Assembly (NCBI GenBank): GCA_024402565.1
Contig: JAKSTM010000012.1
Coordinates: 1-47,357, forward strand
Direction: 5' to 3'
Source of the DNA: Treponema sp.
Lineage (GTDB): Bacteria > Spirochaetota > Spirochaetia > Treponematales > Treponemataceae
DNA length: 47,357 nt
Position 1 is the first letter of the stretch, and each line of letters starts with the position of its first letter. The translations under genes were made by a program, and so were the position numbers. Shown here in pieces: positions 24,419-31,826 of the stretch. A model generated the notes under the pieces. It was not told the origin of the DNA. It was given only the letters and a program-made list of their open reading frames with translations, and ran no database searches.

Positions 24419-25927
24419 TTGCAGAACGACGTTGTTTTACAAATGCGTGGCATTTCAAAGTTCTTTCCGGGCGTAAAAGCCCTGCAAAATGTTGATTTTA
24501 CACTTCGTAAAGGTGAAATCCATGCCCTTATGGGAGAAAACGGGGCCGGAAAATCAACCTTAATTAAAGTACTTACAGGCGTTTACCAGAAAGATGCTGG
24601 GGAAGTAAAAATCGAAGACAAGCCTGTTTTAATTCGTTCTCCACAAGATGCTCAGAACGCGGGTATCTCAACTGTTTACCAGGAAATCACACTCTGTAAC
24701 AACCTTACAGTTGCAGAAAACATATATATTGGTCGCACAAAAGGTGCATTCACAAACTGGAAAAAAATGAATGAAGAAGCTGGGAAAATTCTGGATGATC
24801 TTCAGATTCCATGTAAACCTGACCAGCAGCTTTCAAGTTGTTCCATTGCAGTTCAACAGATGGTTGCAATTGCACGCGCAGTTGATATGGAATGTAAAAT
24901 CCTCATTCTTGATGAACCTACTTCATCCCTTGACGAACAGGAAGTTGCAAAACTTTTCAAACTTATGCTGAATCTTAAGGCAAAAGGCGTTGGAATTATT
25001 TTCGTAACACACTTCCTTGAACAGGTTTATGAAGTTTGTGACAGAATCACAGTTCTTCGTGACGGACAGCTTGTCGATGAATACCTTATTGCAGACTGTC
25101 CAAAAGTTGTGCTTGTTTCAAAAATGCTCGGTAAGGAACTTGACGGTCTTTCCAAAGTAAAAAAACCTGAAGGAGTTATTGAACACTCCCCTGATGAAGT
25201 TCCTGTCTACGAAGCTAAAGAACTTTCTGCAGTTTCACGAATCAAACCATTCGACATCAAAATCTTCAAAGGCGAAGTAAATGGATTTACAGGCCTTCTT
25301 GGTTCCGGTCGTTCCGAATGTGTCCGTGCCATTTTTGGTGCCGACAAAGTAACTTCAGGAAAGGTTAAAATTAATGGAAAAGATGTAAACATCAATAAAC
25401 CAATTGATGCTATGAAAAACGGTATTTCATATCTTGCAGAAGACAGAAAACGTGACGGCATTGTTGGAGATCTTTCTGTTCGTGAGAATTTGATTCTGGC
25501 TTTACAGGTCCTTAAAGGAATGGGACGTCCTATTTCGAAGGCCCAGGCTAAAAAATTTACAGAAGAATACATTAAACTTCTGGATATCAAAACTGCTTCA
25601 ACCGAAACTCCAATTAAATCACTTTCGGGAGGAAACCAGCAGAAAGTTATTCTTGCACGCTGGCTTCTGGCAAATCCTCAGTACCTTATTCTGGATGAAC
25701 CAACTCGCGGTATTGATATCGGAACAAAACTTGAAATCCAGGATCTGGTACTGAAACTTGCAAAAGAAGGAAAATCCGTTACTTTCATTTCTTCAGAAAT
25801 TGATGAAATGCTTCGCACTTGCTCACGGCTCACAGTTATGCGTGATCTTAAAGTAGTTGGTGAACTTAAGGGAGATGATCTTACTCAGACAAAGATCATG
25901 GAAACAATTGCAGGAGGAAACAAATAA
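24419..25927 (+). CDS. ytfR: Sugar ABC transporter ATPase, YtfR-like
   Basis: This 502-residue protein has two ABC domains, as in simple-sugar importers. The first has MGENGAGKSTLIKVLTGVYQ and ILILDEPTSSLDEQEV; the second has the degenerate loop GLLGSGRSE typical of this family, then SLSGGNQQKVILARW and LILDEPTRGIDIG. The opening GISKFFPGVKALQNVDF and THFLEQVYEVCDRITVLRDG follow E. coli YtfR closely. The start is TTG at 24419: CGGAGG ends six bases before it and there is no ATG in place. It overlaps ytfT as TAATG. Confidence 0.9.
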   Translation: MQNDVVLQMRGISKFFPGVKALQNVDFTLRKGEIHALMGENGAGKSTLIKVLTGVYQKDAGEVKIEDKPVLIRSPQDAQNAGISTVYQEITLCNNLTVAENIYIGRTKGAFTNWKKMNEEAGKILDDLQIPCKPDQQLSSCSIAVQQMVAIARAVDMECKILILDEPTSSLDEQEVAKLFKLMLNLKAKGVGIIFVTHFLEQVYEVCDRITVLRDGQLVDEYLIADCPKVVLVSKMLGKELDGLSKVKKPEGVIEHSPDEVPVYEAKELSAVSRIKPFDIKIFKGEVNGFTGLLGSGRSECVRAIFGADKVTSGKVKINGKDVNINKPIDAMKNGISYLAEDRKRDGIVGDLSVRENLILALQVLKGMGRPISKAQAKKFTEEYIKLLDIKTASTETPIKSLSGGNQQKVILARWLLANPQYLILDEPTRGIDIGTKLEIQDLVLKLAKEGKSVTFISSEIDEMLRTCSRLTVMRDLKVVGELKGDDLTQTKIMETIAGGNK

Positions 25928-27048
25928 TGCCTACTCAAAAATTACCTACTAATGAAAACAAAGCTGCTTCATTTTTTAAAGGGCTTCTGCATAATCAGAT
26001 TATTATTCCACTTGCTGCACTTCTGATTCTGATTGTTATTAACCTTATTGCAGATCCAAGCTTTTTCAAAATCACACTTGGTAAATCAAGCGCAGGTTAC
26101 CCTGTTCTTTCAGGTTACCTTATTACGATTCTTGACTATGCATCAGAACTTGCAATCCTTGCAATCGGTATGACTCTTGTTACCGCGGCTTCCGGCGGAC
26201 AAGATATTTCTGTTGGCTCATGTATTGCAATTGCAGGTTCCGTAATTCTTCGCGTTCTATGTGGAAACGCCGGTGCACACCCTGAAACAATGCAGCATTC
26301 AATTTTTCTTGCATTCTTCCTTGCACTTATCGTTTCTATGGCCTTCGGTGCTTTCAATGGTGTTCTGGTCGCATACTTCAAAATCCAGCCAATGATTGCA
26401 ACACTTATTCTTTTTACAGCAGGACGTTCAATCGCGGCATGGATTAATCACAACGAACTTCCAATTATTAAAGATGCTGTTTTCAGTTACTTTGGAAACT
26501 TCATTCCAGGAATCGCCGTTCCAACACCAATTTTCATAGCACTTATCTGTATGCTGTTAATATGGCTTGTTCTTAAATTTACTACTCTTGGACTTTACTC
26601 TCAGTCAGTTGGAATTAACAGTGCATCATCAAGATTAAATGGAATTAATCCGGAACTCATTAAGCTGATTACCTACGTAATTATGGGTGCTTGTGTTGCA
26701 GTGGCAGGACTTATTAAAGTTTCTCGTATCCAGACCATCAACTATTCTGTTGTTGCTCTTGATATAGAAATGGATGCAATTCTTGCAGTTGCTTTAGGAG
26801 GAAACGCCCTTTCCGGTGGTAAGTTTAACATGTGGGCTTCTATTCTTGGCGCATACGTTATTCAGTTCCTTACAACTACACTTTATAAGTTCAATGTAAG
26901 TGCAGCAGCGCTTCCTGCATATAAAGCAATTGTTGTTATTTTACTTGTTGTTTTCAGTGCTCCAGTAGTTCGTGAAAAACTTAAGTCTTTGGGAAAGGAA
27001 ATCTCAACAAAATTAAATAAGAAACCGGTTACAGTGGAGGCTAAATAA
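25927..27048 (+). CDS. ytfT: Sugar ABC transporter permease, YtfT-like
   Basis: This 373-residue integral membrane protein of the BPD_transp_2 family has 8-10 hydrophobic helices. Typical motifs are ILAIGMTLVTAASGGQDISVG, GAFNGVLVAYFKIQPMIATLI and IEMDAILAVALGGNALSGGKFN. It forms one half of the transport channel with the next gene product. Start and stop both overlap neighbours as TAATG, so the three transporter subunits are translationally coupled. It is somewhat longer than E. coli YtfT because of N- and C-terminal tails. Confidence 0.9.
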   Translation: MPTQKLPTNENKAASFFKGLLHNQIIIPLAALLILIVINLIADPSFFKITLGKSSAGYPVLSGYLITILDYASELAILAIGMTLVTAASGGQDISVGSCIAIAGSVILRVLCGNAGAHPETMQHSIFLAFFLALIVSMAFGAFNGVLVAYFKIQPMIATLILFTAGRSIAAWINHNELPIIKDAVFSYFGNFIPGIAVPTPIFIALICMLLIWLVLKFTTLGLYSQSVGINSASSRLNGINPELIKLITYVIMGACVAVAGLIKVSRIQTINYSVVALDIEMDAILAVALGGNALSGGKFNMWASILGAYVIQFLTTTLYKFNVSAAALPAYKAIVVILLVVFSAPVVREKLKSLGKEISTKLNKKPVTVEAK

Positions 27049-28094
27049 TGAAAAACAAACTAAAACCACAGAAACCACTTACAAACAAAAAGAAGCTTTC
27101 GGATTCGAACCTTCTTCTTCTCATTACTATTTGTGTATTTGTAGTAATGTATCTCTTTGCAATAATTTTTCTTGGGAAAGGTTTCAGGAAGCCTCAGGGA
27201 TTCTTCAATCTTTTGAACGATAATGCAGCGCTTATTATTCTTTCATGTGCTTTAAGTCTTGTAATGATTACAGGTGGAATTGATATTTCCGTTGGTACTC
27301 TTACAGCTTTAGTTTGTATGAGTTGTGCAGTCCACTTGGATAAACAAGGCGGAACAGTTGGAACCGCAATACTAATTGCTCTCGGAATTGGTTTAGCATT
27401 TGGTCTTGTTCAAGGTTTCTTAGTTGCATACCTTGATATTCAGCCTTTTATCGTTACTTTAGCGGGTATGTTCTTTGCAAAAGGTATGACCACTATTGTT
27501 AATGCTACACAGTTCAATGTTCAGCATGAAGGTTTCCAGGCTTTGAAAGCAACACGTATCCACGTTCCTTTTATGGGTTCCTACAACAAACTTGGAAACT
27601 GGGTTCCAGCTTACGTTGAAATCGGAGTAATAGTTGCAATCCTAATTGTAATCGGACTTTTTGCTCTTCTTAAATGGGGTAAACTTGGTCGTCATTTTTA
27701 TGCAATTGGTGGAAATGCATACAGTGCAAACATGCTTGGAATCAATGTAAAGCGCACAAAATTTTTAGCTCATGTAATTTGTTCAGTATTGGCAGGAATT
27801 GGTGGATGGGTATACTTCATGCACGTTGGTTCTGGTTCTCCAAGCCATGCTGCGGGAGCTGAAATGAATGCTATCGCCTCTTCAATTATCGGTGGAACAA
27901 TGCTTACTGGTGGTGTTGGTAACATAATCGGTACATTCTTCGGAGTAATTTCCCTTGCAACAATTAAGAGCATTGTTTCTTCACTTGGTCTTGATGAAGC
28001 ATGGTGGACTAACATTACAGTTGCAGCAATGATTTGTATATTCCTTCTGGTTCAGAGCCTTGTTCTTTCAAGAAAAAATAAAGATTCAGTCTAA
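27048..28094 (+). CDS. yjfF: Sugar ABC transporter permease, YjfF-like
   Basis: This 348-residue membrane protein is the second, non-identical permease, as in the ytfQ-ytfR-ytfT-yjfF layout of E. coli. Motifs are CALSLVMITGGIDISVGTLTAL, GLVQGFLVAYLDIQPFIVTLAGMFF and ASSIIGGTMLTGGVGNIIGT. The N-terminal tail is Lys-rich and cytoplasmic. The use of two different permease genes is what separates this importer from the mgl and rbs types. It is the last gene of the operon before a strong hairpin. Confidence 0.9.
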   Translation: MKNKLKPQKPLTNKKKLSDSNLLLLITICVFVVMYLFAIIFLGKGFRKPQGFFNLLNDNAALIILSCALSLVMITGGIDISVGTLTALVCMSCAVHLDKQGGTVGTAILIALGIGLAFGLVQGFLVAYLDIQPFIVTLAGMFFAKGMTTIVNATQFNVQHEGFQALKATRIHVPFMGSYNKLGNWVPAYVEIGVIVAILIVIGLFALLKWGKLGRHFYAIGGNAYSANMLGINVKRTKFLAHVICSVLAGIGGWVYFMHVGSGSPSHAAGAEMNAIASSIIGGTMLTGGVGNIIGTFFGVISLATIKSIVSSLGLDEAWWTNITVAAMICIFLLVQSLVLSRKNKDSV

Positions 28095-28127
28095 AAAAAC
28101 TAAATAAGAAAACCTCCAAATATGTCT

Positions 28128-28165
28128 GCCTGATGTTTAAGAATTACTTAAGCATCAGGCTTTTT
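28128..28165 (+). terminator. Terminator of the sugar importer operon
   Basis: A 14-pair stem with one mismatch (GCCTGATGTTTAAG / CTTAAGCATCAGGC) is followed by TTTTT. Its right arm overlaps the stop codon and last codons of the converging AraC-type gene. Confidence 0.88.
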
Positions 28166-28936
28166 CATTTTTCGGAACTGAAGTGGAGAAAGACCATTTA
28201 ATTTTTTAAATGAACGAATAAAATTCTCACAAGCAGTATACCCACATTCTTCGGCAATTTCGTTTACTGATTTCTCTGAATATTCCAAAAGATTTCGGGC
28301 TTTTTCGTTCAACAAATTCCTAACGTCATCAGCAGGTGCAATTCCAAAATGGTCTTTATAAAGATTTGTAAAATGACTTCTTGTAAGGCCAAAATCATCA
28401 GACATTAAGTTGACATTCCATTTTTCAGGATTCTGTTCCACTTTTTTTCTAAGGACGGAAAGCCTGAAATTTATTTCATTTTCCCTTTTTATTTTACTGC
28501 TAGAAAAACGCCTTATCTGTGCAAGTTCACTCATTACATTTGCACAAGCTAAACCAATGGAAGTACTTTGATCAGTTAATTTTTCTGTAAGAGCCCATGT
28601 TATGAATTTCATCTGTGTTTTATATGTTGAAGAAACATCTATATAAAAAACTTCATCAAAGGGAAGATCAACATTAAAGAAAAAATCATCATCAGCTTCA
28701 AACTTAATGTAATCATAAACCAGTTCACCTGATACCGCTTTATAAAATTGTGGAGTACCGGACTTATAGATAATACATGCATCACTTTCTGTTTGAATAT
28801 TCTGATTATCCAGCTGCAAAATAACAGGACAGTAAAAATGGAGGAAAGTAAATTTTGTGGAAACGTGGGGGTGATCAAAGCAAAATCCAGGCTCTTCGTC
28901 TTTCTTGTAATAACCGCCCACTACATTGGCACTCAT
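28148..28936 (-). CDS. AraC-family transcriptional regulator
   Basis: This 262-residue protein has an N-terminal cupin-like sensing domain (about residues 15-140; ACIIYKSGTPQFYK is part of it) and a C-terminal pair of helix-turn-helix motifs (NLMSDDFGLTRSHFTNLYKD and VNEIAEECGYTACENFIRSF, then SPLQFRKMK). It converges on the sugar importer and is divergent from sufS. It probably senses a sugar and activates the importer, whose promoter lacks a -35 box. A TTAAACGTTTAA operator lies 44 bases upstream of its own start. No clear ribosome binding site is visible. Confidence 0.88.
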   Translation of the reverse strand: MSANVVGGYYKKDEEPGFCFDHPHVSTKFTFLHFYCPVILQLDNQNIQTESDACIIYKSGTPQFYKAVSGELVYDYIKFEADDDFFFNVDLPFDEVFYIDVSSTYKTQMKFITWALTEKLTDQSTSIGLACANVMSELAQIRRFSSSKIKRENEINFRLSVLRKKVEQNPEKWNVNLMSDDFGLTRSHFTNLYKDHFGIAPADDVRNLLNEKARNLLEYSEKSVNEIAEECGYTACENFIRSFKKLNGLSPLQFRKMKKPDA

Positions 28937-28979
28937 TCTTATATTTTATAATGGAAAAATCAATCGAGCAAATTTTTTA

Positions 28980-28991
28980 TTAAACGTTTAA
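28980..28991. promoter_or_regulatory. LacI-family operator-like palindrome between araC-type gene and sufS
   Basis: TTAAACGTTTAA is a perfect 12-base palindrome in the divergent spacer. It is most likely the control site of the AraC-type gene; an effect on sufS, which starts 64 bases away, is possible. Confidence 0.65.
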
Positions 28992-29054
28992 CTGAAAATT
29001 ATTTTACCTTTTCTTTATATTCAAATTTTTTATAGATTTGTGTATATTATAGGT

Positions 29055-30281
29055 ATGGCAACAGAAAATAAATATCGCAAGGATTTCCCATTTTTTTCAC
29101 AGAACCCGGAAAAGGGACTGGTTTATTTTGACAATGCAGCAACTACACACAGACCTTATCTTGTGATTGATGCCATGACTCACTTTCATGCAACACAAAA
29201 CGCAAACCCTCTTCGTGGACTTTACACATTAAGTGAACGCGCTACAAAAGCCTATGAAGACGCACGTACAACAGTTGCAAATTTCCTTGGAGCTGCACGT
29301 TCAGAAGAAATCATTTTTACCAGAAATACATCCGAAAGTTTGAACCTTGTTGCCTACACCTGGGCAATGGACAACATAAAAGAAGGTGATGAAATCGTTG
29401 TTTCGATTATGGAACATCATTCAAACATCTGTCCATGGCAGATGGTCTGCAAAGCAAAAAATGCAGTTCTGAAATTTATGGAATGTGACAAGTATGGAAA
29501 TCTTCCTGAATCAGAATTTGAAAAAATCACACCAAAAACAAAGATTGTTTCCTGCGGACATGTTTCAAATGTTCTTGGAATCACGAATCCTGTAAAAAAG
29601 CTTTCAGAAATTGCACACAAAAACGGTGCCATCATGGTAGTTGACGGTGCTCAAAGCGCTCCACATTTCCGTATCAACGTTCAGGAAATCGGGGCCGATT
29701 TCTATGCAATTTCTGGACATAAATTCGGCGGACCTATGGGAATCGGTGCCCTTTACGGCCGCTATGACCTTTTAGACAATATGAGTCCGTTTCTTCGTGG
29801 CGGAGAAATGATTGAATACGTAACACGTGAAGGTGCCACATGGGCAGAAGTTCCTCATAAATTCGAAGCGGGAACTGTAAATGCTTCTGGAGCTGTTGGA
29901 ATGGCTGCAGCTATCCGTTACATTTCTTCAATCGGACTTGATAACATTGAAGCCCACTGTGATAAACTTGCAAAAATGATGATGGACGGAATGAAACAGA
30001 TTCCTTACATCAACCTTATTGGAAATGAAGATCCTTTAAAACATTCCGGAATCGTTACCTTTACTGTAGACGGAGTTCACCCTCACGACATTGCAAGTCT
30101 TTTAAGTGATGAAAATATTGCAATCCGTGCTGGACACCACTGTGCACAGCCTCTTGGGAAATATCTTGGAATTCAGTCTTCTGCCCGCGCTTCAATGTAC
30201 CTTTACAATACAGAAGATGAAGTTTCTTACTTCCTGGATAAAATTGCACAGGTCAGAAAATGGTCTGGTTATAAAGACTAA
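29055..30281 (+). CDS. sufS: Cysteine desulfurase SufS
   Basis: This 408-residue PLP enzyme takes sulfur from cysteine and passes it to SufU for cluster assembly. The PLP lysine is Lys223 in SGHKFGGPMGIGALYG. The catalytic cysteine is Cys363 in RAGHHCAQPLG, the short-loop form of group II enzymes. EHHSN (about 120-124) and DGAQSAPH are also typical. The ATG at 29055 gives the expected N-terminus, but there is no ribosome binding site and a TATTAT lies only four bases upstream, so transcription may start very near the codon. It is cut off from sufCBD by the sugar cassette. Confidence 0.95.
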   Translation: MATENKYRKDFPFFSQNPEKGLVYFDNAATTHRPYLVIDAMTHFHATQNANPLRGLYTLSERATKAYEDARTTVANFLGAARSEEIIFTRNTSESLNLVAYTWAMDNIKEGDEIVVSIMEHHSNICPWQMVCKAKNAVLKFMECDKYGNLPESEFEKITPKTKIVSCGHVSNVLGITNPVKKLSEIAHKNGAIMVVDGAQSAPHFRINVQEIGADFYAISGHKFGGPMGIGALYGRYDLLDNMSPFLRGGEMIEYVTREGATWAEVPHKFEAGTVNASGAVGMAAAIRYISSIGLDNIEAHCDKLAKMMMDGMKQIPYINLIGNEDPLKHSGIVTFTVDGVHPHDIASLLSDENIAIRAGHHCAQPLGKYLGIQSSARASMYLYNTEDEVSYFLDKIAQVRKWSGYKD

Positions 30282-30311
30282 AGAAATTATAAATTATTAC
30301 GGACACTTATT

Positions 30312-30743
30312 ATGGATACAAAAGAACTTTACCGCGAAATTTTAAACGAACATAACATCAATCCTATTCATAAAAAAGATATGACATCTCCTTCCCTCAC
30401 CTGTAACGGCGTGAACCCGTCTTGTGGAGACGAAATTACACTAAACATCAAATTTGATGATGCGGGAGAAAAGGTTGTGGACGCCAGCTTTACAGGAAGC
30501 GGATGTGCTATCAGTCAGGCTTCAGTCGATATGATGGCTGAACTTGTAATCGGAAAAACAAAAGAAGAAGCATTAAAACTTGCCGATATTTTTGACCGCA
30601 TGATTAAAGGTACTGTATCTGATGAAGAGCTTGAAAATCTGGACGAAGCTGCCGCTCTTCAGGATATTTCCCACATGCCTGCCCGTGTAAAATGCGCAAT
30701 GCTTGGCTGGCGCACAATGAAAGAAATGCTTGGAGTAAAGTAA
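30312..30743 (+). CDS. sufU: SufU-type iron-sulfur scaffold / sulfur carrier
   Basis: This 143-residue protein has the SufU residues Cys38, Asp40 (NPSCGD), Cys65 (GSGCAIS) and Cys128 (RVKCAMLGW), which bind zinc and accept sulfur from SufS. The insertion between the second and third cysteines distinguishes it from IscU. It follows sufS by 30 bases. No terminator lies between it and the tRNA-Arg gene, so suf transcripts may run through to the hairpin at 30885. Confidence 0.93.
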   Translation: MDTKELYREILNEHNINPIHKKDMTSPSLTCNGVNPSCGDEITLNIKFDDAGEKVVDASFTGSGCAISQASVDMMAELVIGKTKEEALKLADIFDRMIKGTVSDEELENLDEAAALQDISHMPARVKCAMLGWRTMKEMLGVK

Positions 30744-30766
30744 ATATTTCAAAATCTTTCAACATC

Positions 30767-30793
30767 TTGAAACAAAAAGGTATTTAGTATAAT
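30767..30793 (+). promoter_or_regulatory. Promoter of tRNA-Arg(TCT)
   Basis: TTGAAA (30767-30772) and TATAAT (30788-30793) are 15 bases apart, shorter than usual, and the tRNA begins 13 bases after the -10 box. The tRNA-Leu promoter at 47123 has the same 15-base spacing. Confidence 0.55.
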
Positions 30794-30806
30794 ATAAATA
30801 TCACTT

Positions 30807-30881
30807 GGCGCTTTAGCTCAGCTGGATTAGAGCATGTGCCTTCTAAGCACAGGGTCGCCTGTTCGAGTCAGGCAAGCGTCA
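30807..30881 (+). tRNA. tRNA-Arg (anticodon TCT)
   Basis: The cloverleaf is complete: acceptor GGCGCTT / AAGCGTC with A73, D-stem GCTC/GAGC, anticodon stem TGTGC/GCACA with loop CTTCTAA, T-arm GCCTG-TTCGAGT-CAGGC. The anticodon TCT reads AGA. CCA is not encoded. Confidence 0.96.
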
Positions 30882-30884
30882 ATA

Positions 30885-30917
30885 AAAAAGGACTTCAATT
30901 TTGAAGTCCTTTTTTTT
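30885..30917 (+). terminator. Terminator after tRNA-Arg
   Basis: The hairpin GGACTTCA / TGAAGTCC with flanking A-run and T-run follows the tRNA directly. Confidence 0.88.
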
Positions 30918-30933
30918 ATTTAACCTTAATTTT

Positions 30934-30960
30934 CGGACGGGGGTTCAATTCCCTCCATCT
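30934..30960 (+). pseudogene. 3'-terminal fragment of a tmRNA (ssrA remnant)
   Basis: The 27 bases from CGGACGGGGG through TTCAATTCCC to TCCATCT form a T-arm (stem GGGGG / CCCTC around TTCAATT) and the start of the 3' acceptor strand. They match, with few changes, the end of Treponema tmRNA as I remember it (GGACGGGGG-TTCGATT-CCCCCCATCTCCACCA). The final CCACCA is absent and no tmRNA body precedes it, since the tRNA-Arg terminator lies directly upstream. The 3' ends of ssrA are common integration sites, so this looks like an attachment-site scar. Confidence 0.7.
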
Positions 30961-30962
30961 TT

Positions 30963-31811
30963 TTAAAACTTCAAAGTCACCATAACACCGTTTGGCGCAA
31001 CTGCAAGTTTTGGAGCATTTTCCTCTTTTCCCAAATTAAAAGTATGAAGCCATGGAACAAGAAAGCCAATAGAAGTTCCAAGAACTGCACCGCAAAGAAC
31101 ATCAGTTGGAAAATGACAACCGGCCATTATACGCATTACCCCAATTGTAGTGGCAAAAGCAAAACTCCCCCCGGTAACAACATATTTCCATGGACTGTCG
31201 GGAAAATACTTACAAAAAGTATAGCTAGTAAATGAAGCTGCTGCGAAACTCATTGTCGTATGTCCAGAAAGAAAAGAATTTGCCCAGTCGTGATCTTTAT
31301 AAACATCCTTTTCAGGAAACCCGTCAAAATACATATATGGTCTTGGCCGGTATACACAAAGTTTTACGGTTTCCTTTATTCCCTGAGACAGCAGCATTGT
31401 TTCTCCATACATAGTTAGAATCGTAAACCATTCAGAATTCGGAGTAACTCCTAATGCTAATGGTAACAAAAATGAGGAAGCAAGAAAAACGTCACAAACT
31501 TTATCCATTGTATGGTTATATGGTTGTGCAAAAAATCTGTCAAAAGTATTAACACCATCCATATTTGGGAAAGGTCGTGTATCTTCATAAAGATTCTGAT
31601 TTAACTTTAATCCTTTTGATAAAATAAGTTCAGTTCCATATAATAAAGAACCCGCTCCAATTAAAGAAAAATCAGTTTTTGCATCAAGCTTAAAAACTTC
31701 TCCACTTCCCCAAAGATTAAATTGTGGTTTCTCATCTGCAGATAAAGGAAGAGAAATAAAAACTGATAAGATAAATATTGCGATTATTTTATTTTTCAAA
31801 AAATTATTCAA
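30963..31811 (-). CDS. PAP2-family phosphatase, exported or membrane bound
   Basis: This 282-residue protein has a signal peptide or N-terminal helix (IIAIFILSVFISLPLSA) and several hydrophobic segments. The three PAP2 motifs are present: KLCVYRPRP, FLSGHTTMSF (usually PSGH) and RIMAGCHFPTDV with its catalytic histidine. It probably removes phosphate from a lipid such as undecaprenyl or phosphatidyl phosphate outside the membrane. The start is TTG at 31811, with GGAG six bases upstream. It is the last gene of the prfB-ftsY-lol run, 15 bases after the LolC-type permease, and its stop codon touches the tmRNA fragment. Confidence 0.88.
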   Translation of the reverse strand: MNNFLKNKIIAIFILSVFISLPLSADEKPQFNLWGSGEVFKLDAKTDFSLIGAGSLLYGTELILSKGLKLNQNLYEDTRPFPNMDGVNTFDRFFAQPYNHTMDKVCDVFLASSFLLPLALGVTPNSEWFTILTMYGETMLLSQGIKETVKLCVYRPRPYMYFDGFPEKDVYKDHDWANSFLSGHTTMSFAAASFTSYTFCKYFPDSPWKYVVTGGSFAFATTIGVMRIMAGCHFPTDVLCGAVLGTSIGFLVPWLHTFNLGKEENAPKLAVAPNGVMVTLKF

Positions 31812-31826
31812 AATTTTCTCCTTAAA

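Noticed and set aside
30934..30960. A complete tRNA at this place
   Set aside because: Only a T-arm and acceptor start are present; a terminator hairpin fills the space where the other arms would be.
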